Source: Solirubrobacterales bacterium (GTDB lineage Bacteria > Actinomycetota > Thermoleophilia > Solirubrobacterales > 70-9). From it: a DNA stretch of 64,000 nucleotides. Made by a program: the position numbers and the translations under genes. Shown here piece by piece: positions 47,112 to 55,293 of the stretch (position 1 is its first letter; every line of letters starts with the position of its first letter). Below the pieces are notes generated by a model. That model had not been told where the DNA came from. It worked only from the letters and a program-made list of their open reading frames with translations, and ran no database searches. Location: NCBI GenBank assembly GCA_035573435.1, contig DATMZR010000012.1, forward strand, positions 1 to 64,000. The letters are read 5' to 3'.

Positions 47112-48326
47112 GTGAGCGACGTCGTCGAGCGCCTCGAGGAGCTTCGGGGGGCGGGGCTCTATCGTCGCATGAGGCTGGTGGAGGGCCCTCAGGGGCCGCG
47201 TGTGACGCTGGACGGCGCCGAGGTCCTGCTGCTCTGCTCGAACAACTACCTGGGCCTTGCCGACCATCCCCGGGTCCGTCAGGCGGCGGCCGACGCCGCA
47301 GAACGGTACGGCGCCGGCGCCGGCGCCTCCCGCCTGATCTCCGGGAACATGTCCCCGCACCGCCGGCTGGAGGAACGGCTCGCCGCCTTTGCGGGCTACG
47401 AGGCGGCGCTCTTGTTCGGGTCGGGCTATCTGGCCAACCTCGGGGCGATCGCCGCTCTGACTGGCCGCGGCCGGGCGGTCTTCTCTGACGAGCTCAATCA
47501 CGCGAGCATCATCGACGGTTGCCGGATCTCGCGGGCCGAGCGGTTCGTCTACCGCCACGCCGACCTGGAGCACCTCGCGTGGGGGCTGCGCAAGGAGGCG
47601 CGCCACGGCGGGCTGATAGTCACCGACGCGGTCTTCTCGATGGACGGCGACGTCGCACCGATCGCCGACCTGCTCGATCTGGCGCGCCGCCACCGATGCC
47701 TCCTGATGGTCGACGAGGCGCACGCGACGGGCGCGCTCGGTCCGGCCGGGGCCGGCGCGGTGGCCGAGGCCGGGCTCTCTGGAGAGGTGGACCTGATCGT
47801 CGGCACGCTCGGAAAGACGCTCGGCAGCTACGGCGCCTACGTCTGCGGAAGCGCGCAGCTGGTCGACCTCCTGATCAACACGGCGCGACCGTTCATCTTC
47901 TCGACCGCCCTACCCCCTCCCGTGATCGGCGCCGCCCTCGCCGCCCTGGCCCTCCTCGAGGGACAGCCGGGCCTGGTCAAGCAGCTCGTGCGCAACGGCG
48001 CCATCCTGCGGGAAGCCCTGGCCGGCCACGGCCTCGAGGTGGGTCCGTCGCGCACCCAGATCGTCCCGGTGGTGGTCGGAGAGGCTCGGCAGGCGACGGC
48101 GCTCTGCGAGCGGGCGCTCGAGGGCGGGGTGTTCGCTCAGGCGATCCGGCCACCGACCGTGCCGGAGGGCACTTCGCGCCTGCGTCTTTCGGCGATGGCC
48201 AACCACCGGCAGGACGAGCTGCACGCGGCCGCCGGCGTGATCGCACACACCGCCCGCGACCTGGACATCGTGGTGGGGGGCGAGGCGCGAACGGGTCCCG
48301 CCTGGCGGCTGCGCCGCGCCGCCTAG
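47112..48326 (+). CDS. bioF: 8-amino-7-oxononanoate synthase
   Basis: This 404-aa PLP enzyme joins pimeloyl thioester and alanine. Markers are LCSNNYLGLADHPRV, GAGASRLISGNM, FSDELNHASIIDGC, MVDEAHATGALGPAG and the PLP-Lys in IVGTLGKTLGSYGAYVCG. The start is GTG 47112. It lies between bioB and bioD in one transcription unit. The pimeloyl supply genes bioC/bioH or bioI/bioW are not in the window. Confidence 0.95.
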   Translation: MSDVVERLEELRGAGLYRRMRLVEGPQGPRVTLDGAEVLLLCSNNYLGLADHPRVRQAAADAAERYGAGAGASRLISGNMSPHRRLEERLAAFAGYEAALLFGSGYLANLGAIAALTGRGRAVFSDELNHASIIDGCRISRAERFVYRHADLEHLAWGLRKEARHGGLIVTDAVFSMDGDVAPIADLLDLARRHRCLLMVDEAHATGALGPAGAGAVAEAGLSGEVDLIVGTLGKTLGSYGAYVCGSAQLVDLLINTARPFIFSTALPPPVIGAALAALALLEGQPGLVKQLVRNGAILREALAGHGLEVGPSRTQIVPVVVGEARQATALCERALEGGVFAQAIRPPTVPEGTSRLRLSAMANHRQDELHAAAGVIAHTARDLDIVVGGEARTGPAWRLRRAA

Positions 48327-48332
48327 CGCGCC

Positions 48333-48998
48333 GTGAGCCACCCGGCGCGGGGCTTCTTCGTCACCGGTACCGGCACTGAGGTCGGAAAGACGGTGGTGGC
48401 CGCGGTCATCGCGCGCTCGCTTGCCGCCGCAGGCGCCCAGGTGGCGGTGTTCAAACCGGCCGTGAGCGGCCTGGCGGAGACCGGGGAGCCCGACCACGTT
48501 CTGCTTCGCCGGGCCGCCGGCTCGACGCAGACGGACGACGAGATCGCCCCGTATCGCTACGAGGAGCCCGTGTCCCCGCACCTCGCCGCGGAGCTGGCCG
48601 GGAAGCCGATCGAGCCCGCCGGACTCGTGGGGGCCGCCCGCGCCGCCGCGACCGGTGCCGATTACCTCGTCTGCGAAGGCGTCGGCGGGCTGCTGGTGCC
48701 GCTGACGCTCGGCTACCAGGTGCGCGACCTGGCTCGCGAGCTCGCTCTGCCGGTCGTGATCGCCGCCAAGCCGGGACTAGGGACGATCAACCACACGCTG
48801 CTGACGGTCGAGGCGGCTCGAGCGGTGGGCCTTGAGCCGGCCCTCGTCGTCGTAACGCCCTGGCCCGAGGATCCATCGGTCGTTGAACGCTCGAATCGCG
48901 TCACGATCGAGCGCCTGGGTTCCGTTCGGGTCGAGCCTTTGCGCGAGCTGGAGCTCGGTGCTCCGGAGTCCTGGCCGACGCTGAGCGTTGGGGATTAG
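48333..48998 (+). CDS. bioD: ATP-dependent dethiobiotin synthetase
   Basis: This 221-aa enzyme closes the ureido ring of dethiobiotin. The P-loop is FVTGTGTEVGKTVVAA; VAVFKPAVSG, EGVGGLLVPLT and AKPGLGTINHTLLTVEA complete the fold. The start is GTG 48333, 6 bases after bioF. Its stop overlaps the convergent efflux gene by 4 bases. Confidence 0.94.
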   Translation: MSHPARGFFVTGTGTEVGKTVVAAVIARSLAAAGAQVAVFKPAVSGLAETGEPDHVLLRRAAGSTQTDDEIAPYRYEEPVSPHLAAELAGKPIEPAGLVGAARAAATGADYLVCEGVGGLLVPLTLGYQVRDLARELALPVVIAAKPGLGTINHTLLTVEAARAVGLEPALVVVTPWPEDPSVVERSNRVTIERLGSVRVEPLRELELGAPESWPTLSVGD

Positions 48999-50596
48999 CT
49001 CGCCGGCTGCTCGCTGGTGGCGAGCTCCGCCGCCCGCGTCGCCCGTGCGGTCGCGTCGGCCTGGGGCACGCGCCTGTGGCGCGAGCTGATCAGGGCCAGG
49101 GCGACCACGACTCCGGCGACAACGACGGCTGTGGCGACCTTCATCGAGGAGGCGAAGGCGCCGATGAAAGCGTCGTGGGCCGCCGAGGCCACCTCGCCTG
49201 CTTGGTGATGATCGAGTCCCGCAGGGACTGCCGATTGGCCACCTCCCAAGCCGTGCGCGACCTCCTCGCGCTGGGCCGTCGTGAGCCCCGATCCGGCCAG
49301 CAGCTCGTTGACCCGCGAGCGGGCGGCGGCCTGGAACACGGCGCCGATCACCGCGACGCCGAGGGTGCCGCCGACCATCCTGTTCATCGACAGGATGCCC
49401 GAGGCGATCCCGGCCTTGGCATCGGCGACGGCGTTCATAGCCGCCGTGGACATCGGCGAGATCACCAGCGCCATGCCCATGCCCATCAACACGAACGAGG
49501 GCCACAGGTCGGTGTAGGTGGTGGTCGCATCGATTCGGGTCAGCCAGAACAGCGCCACCGAGACCAGCGAAAGCCCCACGGCGATCGGCAGGCGAGATCC
49601 GATCCGATCGGTGAGCCGGCCGGCGAGCGGGGCGATCAAGACGATCATGAGCGTCGCCGGAAGAAACCGGACGCCGGCCTGGAGCGGTGAGTAGCCGAGG
49701 ATGTTCTGCAAGTACAGCGCGATGAAGAAGAACTGCGCGAGCATTGCGAAGGTCACGATCAGGGCGATCACGTTCGCGCCGACGAAGTCGCGGCTCGCGA
49801 ACAGCGGAAACTCGACCATCGGTGCAGCAACCCTCCGCTCAATGAACGGGAAGAGGGCCAGCATGAGGACGGATCCGGAGAGCAACGCAACGATCGCCGG
49901 CGACCCCCAGCCCCAGGAGTTGCCCTCGATCAGCGCCAGCACGAGCGCGGTGAGCCCCGCGGTCAGGGTGACGACGCCGGCATAGTCAACCTCCCGGCCG
50001 ACCGTCTCGTCGCGGGACTCGCGGACCGCGAACACGGCAGCCAGGACGGCGGCCACGCCGACGGGGACATTGATGTAGAAAATCGCCCGCCAGGAGACGG
50101 TTTCGGTCAGAAAGCCGCCCAGCACCGGCCCGACCGCCAGCGCCAGCGCGGAGACCCCGGCCCAGGTCCCGATCGCCTTGCCGCGCTCGGCGGGCGGGAA
50201 GGCGTTGGCCACGATCGACAGAGTGGCGGGCATCATCAGCGCGCCGCCTATCCCCTGCACGACACGGCTGGCCACCAGCCAGGTCGTGTTGGGCGCCAGC
50301 CCGGCGGTCGCCGAGGAGAGCGTGAACAGGACAACCCCGATCAAGAAGGTCCGGCGGCGGCCGAAGATGTCGCCCAGGCGTCCGCCGGTGGCGAGCAGGA
50401 CGGCGAAGGAGAGCGTGTAGCCGTTGATCGTCCACTCGAGGCTCGAGAGGCTTGCCCCGAGATCGCGCTGGATCGACGGCAGCGCGACGTTGACGACCGT
50501 GTTGTCGAGCATGATCATGAACAGGGCGAAGCACATCGCACCGAGCGTCCACCACTTGCGGTTCTCCTCGGTGATCAGGTGCCGGTACCGCGTCAT
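48995..50596 (-). CDS. MFS drug efflux transporter, EmrB/QacA (DHA2) family
   Basis: This 533-aa membrane protein has about 14 predicted helices. Motif A is GRLGDIFGRRRTFL, motif C is GPVLGGFLTE, and LDNTVVNVALPSIQRDL is the DHA2 opening. It is predicted to pump out drugs or other small toxic molecules by proton antiport. It overlaps its MarR regulator by 4 bases (ATGA). A role in biotin or pathway-intermediate export cannot be excluded, given that it sits between bioBFD and bioA, but that is speculation. Confidence 0.92.
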   Translation of the reverse strand: MTRYRHLITEENRKWWTLGAMCFALFMIMLDNTVVNVALPSIQRDLGASLSSLEWTINGYTLSFAVLLATGGRLGDIFGRRRTFLIGVVLFTLSSATAGLAPNTTWLVASRVVQGIGGALMMPATLSIVANAFPPAERGKAIGTWAGVSALALAVGPVLGGFLTETVSWRAIFYINVPVGVAAVLAAVFAVRESRDETVGREVDYAGVVTLTAGLTALVLALIEGNSWGWGSPAIVALLSGSVLMLALFPFIERRVAAPMVEFPLFASRDFVGANVIALIVTFAMLAQFFFIALYLQNILGYSPLQAGVRFLPATLMIVLIAPLAGRLTDRIGSRLPIAVGLSLVSVALFWLTRIDATTTYTDLWPSFVLMGMGMALVISPMSTAAMNAVADAKAGIASGILSMNRMVGGTLGVAVIGAVFQAAARSRVNELLAGSGLTTAQREEVAHGLGGGQSAVPAGLDHHQAGEVASAAHDAFIGAFASSMKVATAVVVAGVVVALALISSRHRRVPQADATARATRAAELATSEQPAS

Positions 50597-51120
50597 CGGC
50601 GGGCGCTCCTTTGGACGGCCTCGTGGGCGATGGCGAAGTCCTCGTTCGACAGCAGGGCCTCGAGCGCCGCGAGGAGCTTGCGCCGCTGGCCGGCGCTGAG
50701 CTCCTCGGCGAAGGCCTCGAACTCGGCGGCACGGCGGCTCGCGAGCTCGCCGACCAGGCGATGACCAGCCTCGGTGATGGCAATCCGGCGCACGCGCCGA
50801 TCCTCGGGGTCCTCGGTGCGGCTGACCAGCTCCCGCTCCACCAGGGCATCGACCGCCCGCGTCGCCGTCGGCGGCATGATCCCGAGCTCCTCAGCGAGCT
50901 GCCGGATCGGGCACGGGGCGCCCTGATCCGAGTCGAGCGCCACGAGCGCCTTGACCTGGGTCAGCGTGAGGCGGCTCTCCTCGATCGCCTGCAGGAAACC
51001 CCCGCCGCGATCGTACGTCCATAGATGCCGGAACAGGGCCATCAGGCCCTCGGCTATCCGCCGGCGGTCGGCGGCCTCCGAGGTCCGGGTGGGTCTGCGT
51101 GGCGCGCTTGTCGTATGCAT
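50593..51120 (-). CDS. MarR-family transcriptional regulator
   Basis: This 175-aa winged-helix repressor has LTLTQVKALVALDSD, PIRQLAEELGIMPPTATRAVDALVERELV and the wing SRTEDPEDRRVRRIAIT. Start ATG 51120 is chosen over 51156 because the promoter with its operator (51127-51156) lies between. It precedes the EmrB-like pump gene with a 4-base overlap, a standard MarR-efflux unit. A perfect palindrome within its own promoter supports autorepression. Confidence 0.93.
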   Translation of the reverse strand: MHTTSAPRRPTRTSEAADRRRIAEGLMALFRHLWTYDRGGGFLQAIEESRLTLTQVKALVALDSDQGAPCPIRQLAEELGIMPPTATRAVDALVERELVSRTEDPEDRRVRRIAITEAGHRLVGELASRRAAEFEAFAEELSAGQRRKLLAALEALLSNEDFAIAHEAVQRSARR

Positions 51121-51126
51121 CCAAAA

Positions 51127-51156
51127 ATAATGATTGCAGATCTGCAATCGTTTCAA
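51127..51156 (-). promoter_or_regulatory. marR promoter: TTGAAA, 18 bases, CATTAT
   Basis: On the minus strand, TTGAAA (51151-51156) and CATTAT (51127-51132) flank an 18-base spacer that is filled by the 51132-51149 palindrome. ATG 51120 follows 6 bases after the -10, so the transcript is nearly leaderless. Confidence 0.6.
51132..51149. promoter_or_regulatory. perfect 18-base palindrome, probable MarR operator
   Basis: GATTGCAGATCTGCAATC is a perfect palindrome of MarR-operator size. It lies exactly between the -35 and -10 of the marR promoter, where a bound dimer would exclude RNA polymerase. Confidence 0.75.
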
Positions 51157-51174
51157 GAAAAGAATAGTTGCTTA

Positions 51175-51190
51175 TGTGATGCACATCACA
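51175..51190. promoter_or_regulatory. CRP-like palindrome upstream of bioA
   Basis: TGTGATGCACATCACA: 7-base arms around a CA centre, matching the CRP/FNR-family consensus TGTGA-N6-TCACA in every fixed position. Its centre is about 48 bases from the bioA start. Confidence 0.6.
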
Positions 51191-51216
51191 GAGCCGATTT
51201 CCGCCGCGACTCCATC

Positions 51217-51222
51217 TAAGGT
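51217..51222 (+). promoter_or_regulatory. -10-like box TAAGGT for bioA
   Basis: TAAGGT lies 8 bases before ATG 51231, without a Shine-Dalgarno. Confidence 0.45.
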
Positions 51223-51230
51223 CGCCGCAG

Positions 51231-52583
51231 ATGAGCGATCGGCAGGTCCCAGTCGGCTCTTCCGCTACGGCCGTCGGCGAGTTGGACCACCGCCACCTCT
51301 GGCACCCGTTCACCCAGCAGCGGGATTGGTGCGACGAGGAACCGCTTGTGATCGAGCGCGCCGAGGGCACCGACCTGGTGGACTCGCAGGGGCGGCGCTA
51401 CATCGACGGGGTCTCGTCTCTGTGGTGCAACGTCCACGGACACCGCCATCCCCTGATCGATCAGGCGGTAAGCGAGCAGCTCGAGCGGGTGGCCCATTCG
51501 ACGACGCTCGGCCTCACCCACCGCGGCGCGGCGGTGCTCGCGGCGCGCCTCGCGGAGCTCGCTCCGCCCGGGCTCGAGCGCGTCTTCTACGCGGACTCGG
51601 GCTCGGGCGCCACCGAGGTCGCGCTGAAGATGGCGTTTCAGTACTGGCAGCAGCGCGGCGGGCAGCACCGACGGCGCACGTCGTTCATCTGCCTGCGAGG
51701 CGGCTACCACGGCGACACTTTGGGAGCGGCGTCGGTTGGGGGCATCGACCAGTTCCATGCGACCTACTCCCCGCTTCTATTCCGCGCGCACCATGTGGAG
51801 CCGGGAGACATGGAGCAGCTCGAGTGCGTGCTCGACTTCCACGCGGAGGAGACCGCAGCCGTGATCATCGAGCCGCTGGTGCAGGGCGCGGCGGGGATCC
51901 GAGTCCATCCCCCCGGGTACCTCCATCAGGTGCGCGAGCTCACGGAGCGGCACGGCGTGCTGTTGATCTGCGACGAGGTCGCCACCGGCTTCGGGCGGAC
52001 CGGGACGATGTTTGCCTGCGAGCAGGAGCGGGTCGCGCCGGACTTCCTCTGCCTGGGGAAGGGGCTCAGCGGAGGCTACCTGCCGCTCGCCGCCACCCTG
52101 ACCACCGAACGCGTCTACGAGGGGTTCCTGGGGGCCCCGGACGAAGGGCGCACCTTCTTCCACGGGCACACGTTCACCGGCAACCCGCTTGCCTGCGCCG
52201 CCGCTCTCGCCAACCTCGATGCCTTCGAGCAGGAGGGAACGCTGGTCCGTCTGCAACCCAAGATCCGCCTGCTGGGCGAGCTCCTTGCTCAGGTGGCGAA
52301 GCTGCCCCAGGTCGCCGAGGTGCGCGGGCGGGGCTTCATGGCCGGCGTCGACCTCGGGGACCACGACCCCGCCCTTCGGCTCGGCCATCGCGTGACGATC
52401 GAGGCCCGCCGCCGTGGGGTGATCGTGCGCCCGCTCGGCGACGTCGTGGTCCTGATGCCGCCGCTCGCGATCTCAAAGCAGGACCTGCAGCGCCTGGTGC
52501 ATGCCGTGGCCGCGTCGATCCCGGCCGCCTTCGCCTCCGCCTACGGCGAGGCGCCCACCGCCGAGCTCGCACAGGCCGCCTAG
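51231..52583 (+). CDS. bioA: adenosylmethionine-8-amino-7-oxononanoate aminotransferase
   Basis: This 450-aa PLP aminotransferase makes 7,8-diaminononanoate. Markers are HRHLWHPFTQQRDW (typical BioA opening), SLWCNVHGHRHP, YADSGSGATEVALKM, LRGGYHGDTLGAASVGG, ICDEVATGFGRTGTMFA and the PLP-Lys in CLGKGLSGGYLPLAA. It completes the four-step set with bioB, bioF and bioD, although it lies apart from them behind the marR-efflux pair. Its promoter region shares an AT-rich island with marR. Confidence 0.95.
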   Translation: MSDRQVPVGSSATAVGELDHRHLWHPFTQQRDWCDEEPLVIERAEGTDLVDSQGRRYIDGVSSLWCNVHGHRHPLIDQAVSEQLERVAHSTTLGLTHRGAAVLAARLAELAPPGLERVFYADSGSGATEVALKMAFQYWQQRGGQHRRRTSFICLRGGYHGDTLGAASVGGIDQFHATYSPLLFRAHHVEPGDMEQLECVLDFHAEETAAVIIEPLVQGAAGIRVHPPGYLHQVRELTERHGVLLICDEVATGFGRTGTMFACEQERVAPDFLCLGKGLSGGYLPLAATLTTERVYEGFLGAPDEGRTFFHGHTFTGNPLACAAALANLDAFEQEGTLVRLQPKIRLLGELLAQVAKLPQVAEVRGRGFMAGVDLGDHDPALRLGHRVTIEARRRGVIVRPLGDVVVLMPPLAISKQDLQRLVHAVAASIPAAFASAYGEAPTAELAQAA

Positions 52584-52641
52584 CTCCCGGCCGGTCCGCA
52601 CCTGGTTGCGTCCTGGGCCCGCGGGACCGATAGTTGGTGTG

Positions 52642-53208
52642 ATGAAGGTCGTTTCGGCGCGTAGTAGGGGCATGAACGAGACCGTGGCCGCCCCGGCCAG
52701 CGAGATCCCGACCGACGCCGATCTCGCCTTCGACGAGCTCTACCGGCGAGCTCGGGACGACGTTCACGCCTACGTGGCCGGTCTGCTGCGCGACCGCTCG
52801 GCCGCCGAGGACGTCACCGCGCTGGCCTTCGAGCGCGCCTACCGGCGCCGGCAAAGCTTCAATCCGAGGCGCGGCACGCGGCGGGCCTGGCTGTTCGGGA
52901 TCGCCCGCAACGCGGCGCTCGACGAGCTGCGCCGGCGCCGGCGGGAGGCGACGCTGGTTGCCGAGCCCGCCGACGAGGCGGCGATCCCGCCGGACCAGGG
53001 AGCCGAGGTGGCGATCCGGCGGGCAGCGCTGCGGGACGCACTCGCAACCCTGGCGCCGCGCGAGCGCGAGCTGGTGGCGCTCAAGTTCTTCGCCGGGCTC
53101 ACGAACCCCGAGATCGCGATGGTGATCGGGGTCTCCGAGACGAATGCCGGCACCCGGCTGCACAGAGTGATCGAGAAGCTGAGGAGGGCCTGCGATGAAG
53201 CTGCGTGA
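52642..53208 (+). CDS. ECF-type RNA polymerase sigma factor
   Basis: This 188-aa sigma factor has region 2 (FDELYRRARDDVHAYVAGLL, SAAEDVTALAFERAYRRR, AWLFGIARNAALDELRRRRR) and region 4 (LATLAPRERELVALKFFAGLTNPEIAMVIGVSE). The start is ATG 52642, with GATAGT 7 bases upstream; ATG 52672 is possible. It overlaps the next gene, a membrane protein with DUF4349, by 14 bases, the usual arrangement of a sigma factor with its membrane-bound anti-sigma. Confidence 0.93.
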   Translation: MKVVSARSRGMNETVAAPASEIPTDADLAFDELYRRARDDVHAYVAGLLRDRSAAEDVTALAFERAYRRRQSFNPRRGTRRAWLFGIARNAALDELRRRRREATLVAEPADEAAIPPDQGAEVAIRRAALRDALATLAPRERELVALKFFAGLTNPEIAMVIGVSETNAGTRLHRVIEKLRRACDEAA

Positions 53209-54418
53209 GCACGAGATGCCGCTGGATCCAGAGGTCGAGCGCGAGCTGGAGGAGATCGACCGCGCCCTCGGCGGCGAGCCGGTCGACTCCGACCTCGACG
53301 CGCTCGCCGAGCTGGCCCGGGCGCTCCGCGAGGAGCGCGTCTCCGCAGAGCCCCGCTTCGCGGCGGAGCTGGACCAGCGGGTCGCCGAGGGCTTTCCCCG
53401 CGCCGGCCGGTTGGATCAGCTGCGCCGGAGGCTGACGGCCGTGCCGCCGCGCCGCATCCTGGCCCCGGCCGGCGCCGCAGCGACCCTGCTCGTGGTCGTG
53501 GGCGTCGCGATCAGCCAGAGCGGCGAGATCGGTGGTGGAAACGGCAACGGCGGCATCAGCCCGCAGCCGGCGCCGGATCAACCAGTTGGGGTTTCGCCGG
53601 CCCGGCCCAGTGGGGCGGGAGCGGAGCCGGCGGGCGGTGCCCCGGCCGAGCGTGATGCCCAAGCCACCTTCCTCCGCGACAAGCGCGCCGCGAGCGCCGC
53701 CAACGTCCCGCTCGCCAGGCGCAGGATCGCCCGCCGCGTCGACCTGGCGCTGTCGACCTCCCCCGAGCGTTTCCGCGACGCGGCCGACGGCGTCCTCGAC
53801 GTGGTCCGCGACCACCGTGGCTTCGTCGTCCGCTCGAACGTCTCCGGGGGAGATCCCGATGCGCCCCGGTCGCAGCTCGGCCACGGGAGCTTCACCCTTC
53901 GGATTCCCGTCGGCGAGCTGGGCGCCGCCCTGGGCGACCTCTCCGACCTGGGCCACGTGGTCTCGCGAACGGACGGGACCCAGGACATCACGAGCCGTTT
54001 CGTCTCCGTCAAGAAGCGGATCGCAGCGCTCGAGAAGGCGCGCCAGAACCTGCTGCGCCAGCTCGCCGACGCGACCACCGTGACCGAGCAGGAGAGCATC
54101 AGGCGACGCCTCGAGATCGTCGAGTCGCAGCTCTCCGCGGCCCGGGAGGACCTCGGCAGCGCGCAAAGGCGCGTGCACCTCGTGCCCGTCAGCGTCACGA
54201 TCGACGCGGACCGGGCACTCGCCGACGGCGACGGCGGCGACGGCTGGGGGCTCGGCGACGCCGTCGACGATGCCGGCAAGGTCCTGACCGTGACCGCCGG
54301 CGTGCTCCTGGTCAGCGCCGCGGTCCTCGGCCCGCTGGCCATCCTGGCGGTGCTGATCTGGCTGGGCGTGCGAGCGCTGACGCGCCTGCGGCGCGAGCGG
54401 GCGCTGGACCAGATCTGA
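53195..54418 (+). CDS. DUF4349 membrane protein, probable anti-sigma factor
   Basis: This 407-aa protein has an N-terminal acidic, helical cytoplasmic part (1-85), a membrane helix (ILAPAGAAATLLVVVGVAIS), a Gly/Pro-rich linker, a DUF4349 domain (about 165-335) with a long coiled coil around 270-325 (KKRIAALEKARQNLLRQL) and a C-terminal membrane span (VLTVTAGVLLVSAAVLGPLAIL). DUF4349 proteins often accompany ECF sigma factors, and the N-terminal part could hold the sigma factor. The overlap with the sigma gene supports a joint role; the signal sensed outside is unknown. Confidence 0.85.
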   Translation: MKLREHEMPLDPEVERELEEIDRALGGEPVDSDLDALAELARALREERVSAEPRFAAELDQRVAEGFPRAGRLDQLRRRLTAVPPRRILAPAGAAATLLVVVGVAISQSGEIGGGNGNGGISPQPAPDQPVGVSPARPSGAGAEPAGGAPAERDAQATFLRDKRAASAANVPLARRRIARRVDLALSTSPERFRDAADGVLDVVRDHRGFVVRSNVSGGDPDAPRSQLGHGSFTLRIPVGELGAALGDLSDLGHVVSRTDGTQDITSRFVSVKKRIAALEKARQNLLRQLADATTVTEQESIRRRLEIVESQLSAAREDLGSAQRRVHLVPVSVTIDADRALADGDGGDGWGLGDAVDDAGKVLTVTAGVLLVSAAVLGPLAILAVLIWLGVRALTRLRRERALDQI

Positions 54419-54423
54419 GGGAC

Positions 54424-54609
54424 CTACTCCTCGTAGGGCTCGAAGTCCGCCTTACGCGCGCCGCACACGGGGCAGAACCAGTCGTCAGGGATCTGATCGA
54501 AGGGGGTGCCAGGCGGGATGCCGCCGTCCGGATCGCCCTCCTCCGGGTCGTAGATGAACCCGCAGGAGGTGCAGATCCAAAGCTGAGCAGTCTGAGTGTC
54601 GGCGGACAT
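54424..54609 (-). CDS. rubA: rubredoxin
   Basis: This 61-aa iron protein has the two Cys pairs [16 protein letters not shown] and [15 protein letters not shown] that bind one Fe(III). It carries electrons, for example to alkane hydroxylases or to enzymes that detoxify oxygen. No alkane hydroxylase is in the window; superoxide dismutase lies 3 kb away. TAAGCT 8 bases before ATG 54609 is its likely promoter, in a short region shared with the divergent NUDIX gene. Confidence 0.95.
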   Translation of the reverse strand: MSADTQTAQLWICTSCGFIYDPEEGDPDGGIPPGTPFDQIPDDWFCPVCGARKADFEPYEE

Positions 54610-54617
54610 CGGGCGCC

Positions 54618-54634
54618 AGCTTACTCACTAGTCT
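54618..54634. promoter_or_regulatory. divergent -10 boxes of rubredoxin and NUDIX genes
   Basis: TAAGCT on the minus strand (54618-54623) is 8 bases from ATG 54609, and TAGTCT on the plus strand (54629-54634) is 8 bases from ATG 54643. Two leaderless promoters fit in a 33-base gap. Confidence 0.48.
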
Positions 54635-54642
54635 GGCGCAAG

Positions 54643-55272
54643 ATGGCCCCGGCGATCCCCCGTCCCGCCTCCTCGCTGATCCTTCTGCGCCGCAGTGGGA
54701 AGCACCGCGAGCGCGGGGTCGAAGTGCTGCTCGTCCAGCGGAATCCGGACGCGAGCTTCATGCCCGGCGTCTGGGTGTTTCCCGGCGGCGTCGTTGAGGC
54801 CGACGAGCAGGTGACTCCCGAGCTCGAAGCCGGGGGCGAAGCCGACGCTGAGGAGCTCGCCCACCGGGCCTGCGCGATGCGGGAGCTGCGGGAGGAGGCA
54901 GGGATCAAGCTGCCCGGCGACACCGAGCTCCTGCCCTGGTCGCGGTGGATCACCCCCGAGCTCGTCCCGGTCCGCTTCGATACCCGCTTCTACGTTGCGC
55001 TCGCTCCGCCTCACTCCCCGCCGGAGCCCGACGGCGCGGAGACCACCGAGGCAGCCTGGATCTCGCCGGGCGCGGCGCTCGACCGACACGCGGCCGGCGA
55101 GCTCTCGCTCGTCTTCCCGACCATCAAGCATCTCGAGGCGCTGCTTCCGTACTCCAATGCGGACGAAGTGCTGGCAGCGGCGCGCGGACGCCGGATCGAG
55201 CCGATCATGCCGCGCGTCGTGGGCAAGGGCCAGGAGCGGCGCGTGGTCCTTCCCGGTGAGCCGGGATACTGA
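54643..55272 (+). CDS. NUDIX hydrolase
   Basis: This 209-aa protein carries a Nudix box split by an acidic insert: FPGGVVEADEQ at the start and ACAMRELREEAGI at the end, as in the human NUDT19/RP2p-like branch that hydrolyses CoA esters or nucleotides. Other parts are LVQRNPDASFMPGVWVF and TTEAAWISPGAAL. The insert lengthens the box beyond the standard 23 residues. It would release a phosphate moiety from a nucleoside-diphosphate-linked substrate; which one is not known. Confidence 0.9.
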   Translation: MAPAIPRPASSLILLRRSGKHRERGVEVLLVQRNPDASFMPGVWVFPGGVVEADEQVTPELEAGGEADAEELAHRACAMRELREEAGIKLPGDTELLPWSRWITPELVPVRFDTRFYVALAPPHSPPEPDGAETTEAAWISPGAALDRHAAGELSLVFPTIKHLEALLPYSNADEVLAAARGRRIEPIMPRVVGKGQERRVVLPGEPGY

Positions 55273-55293
55273 CGCCACGGGCGTGGGGCGGGC

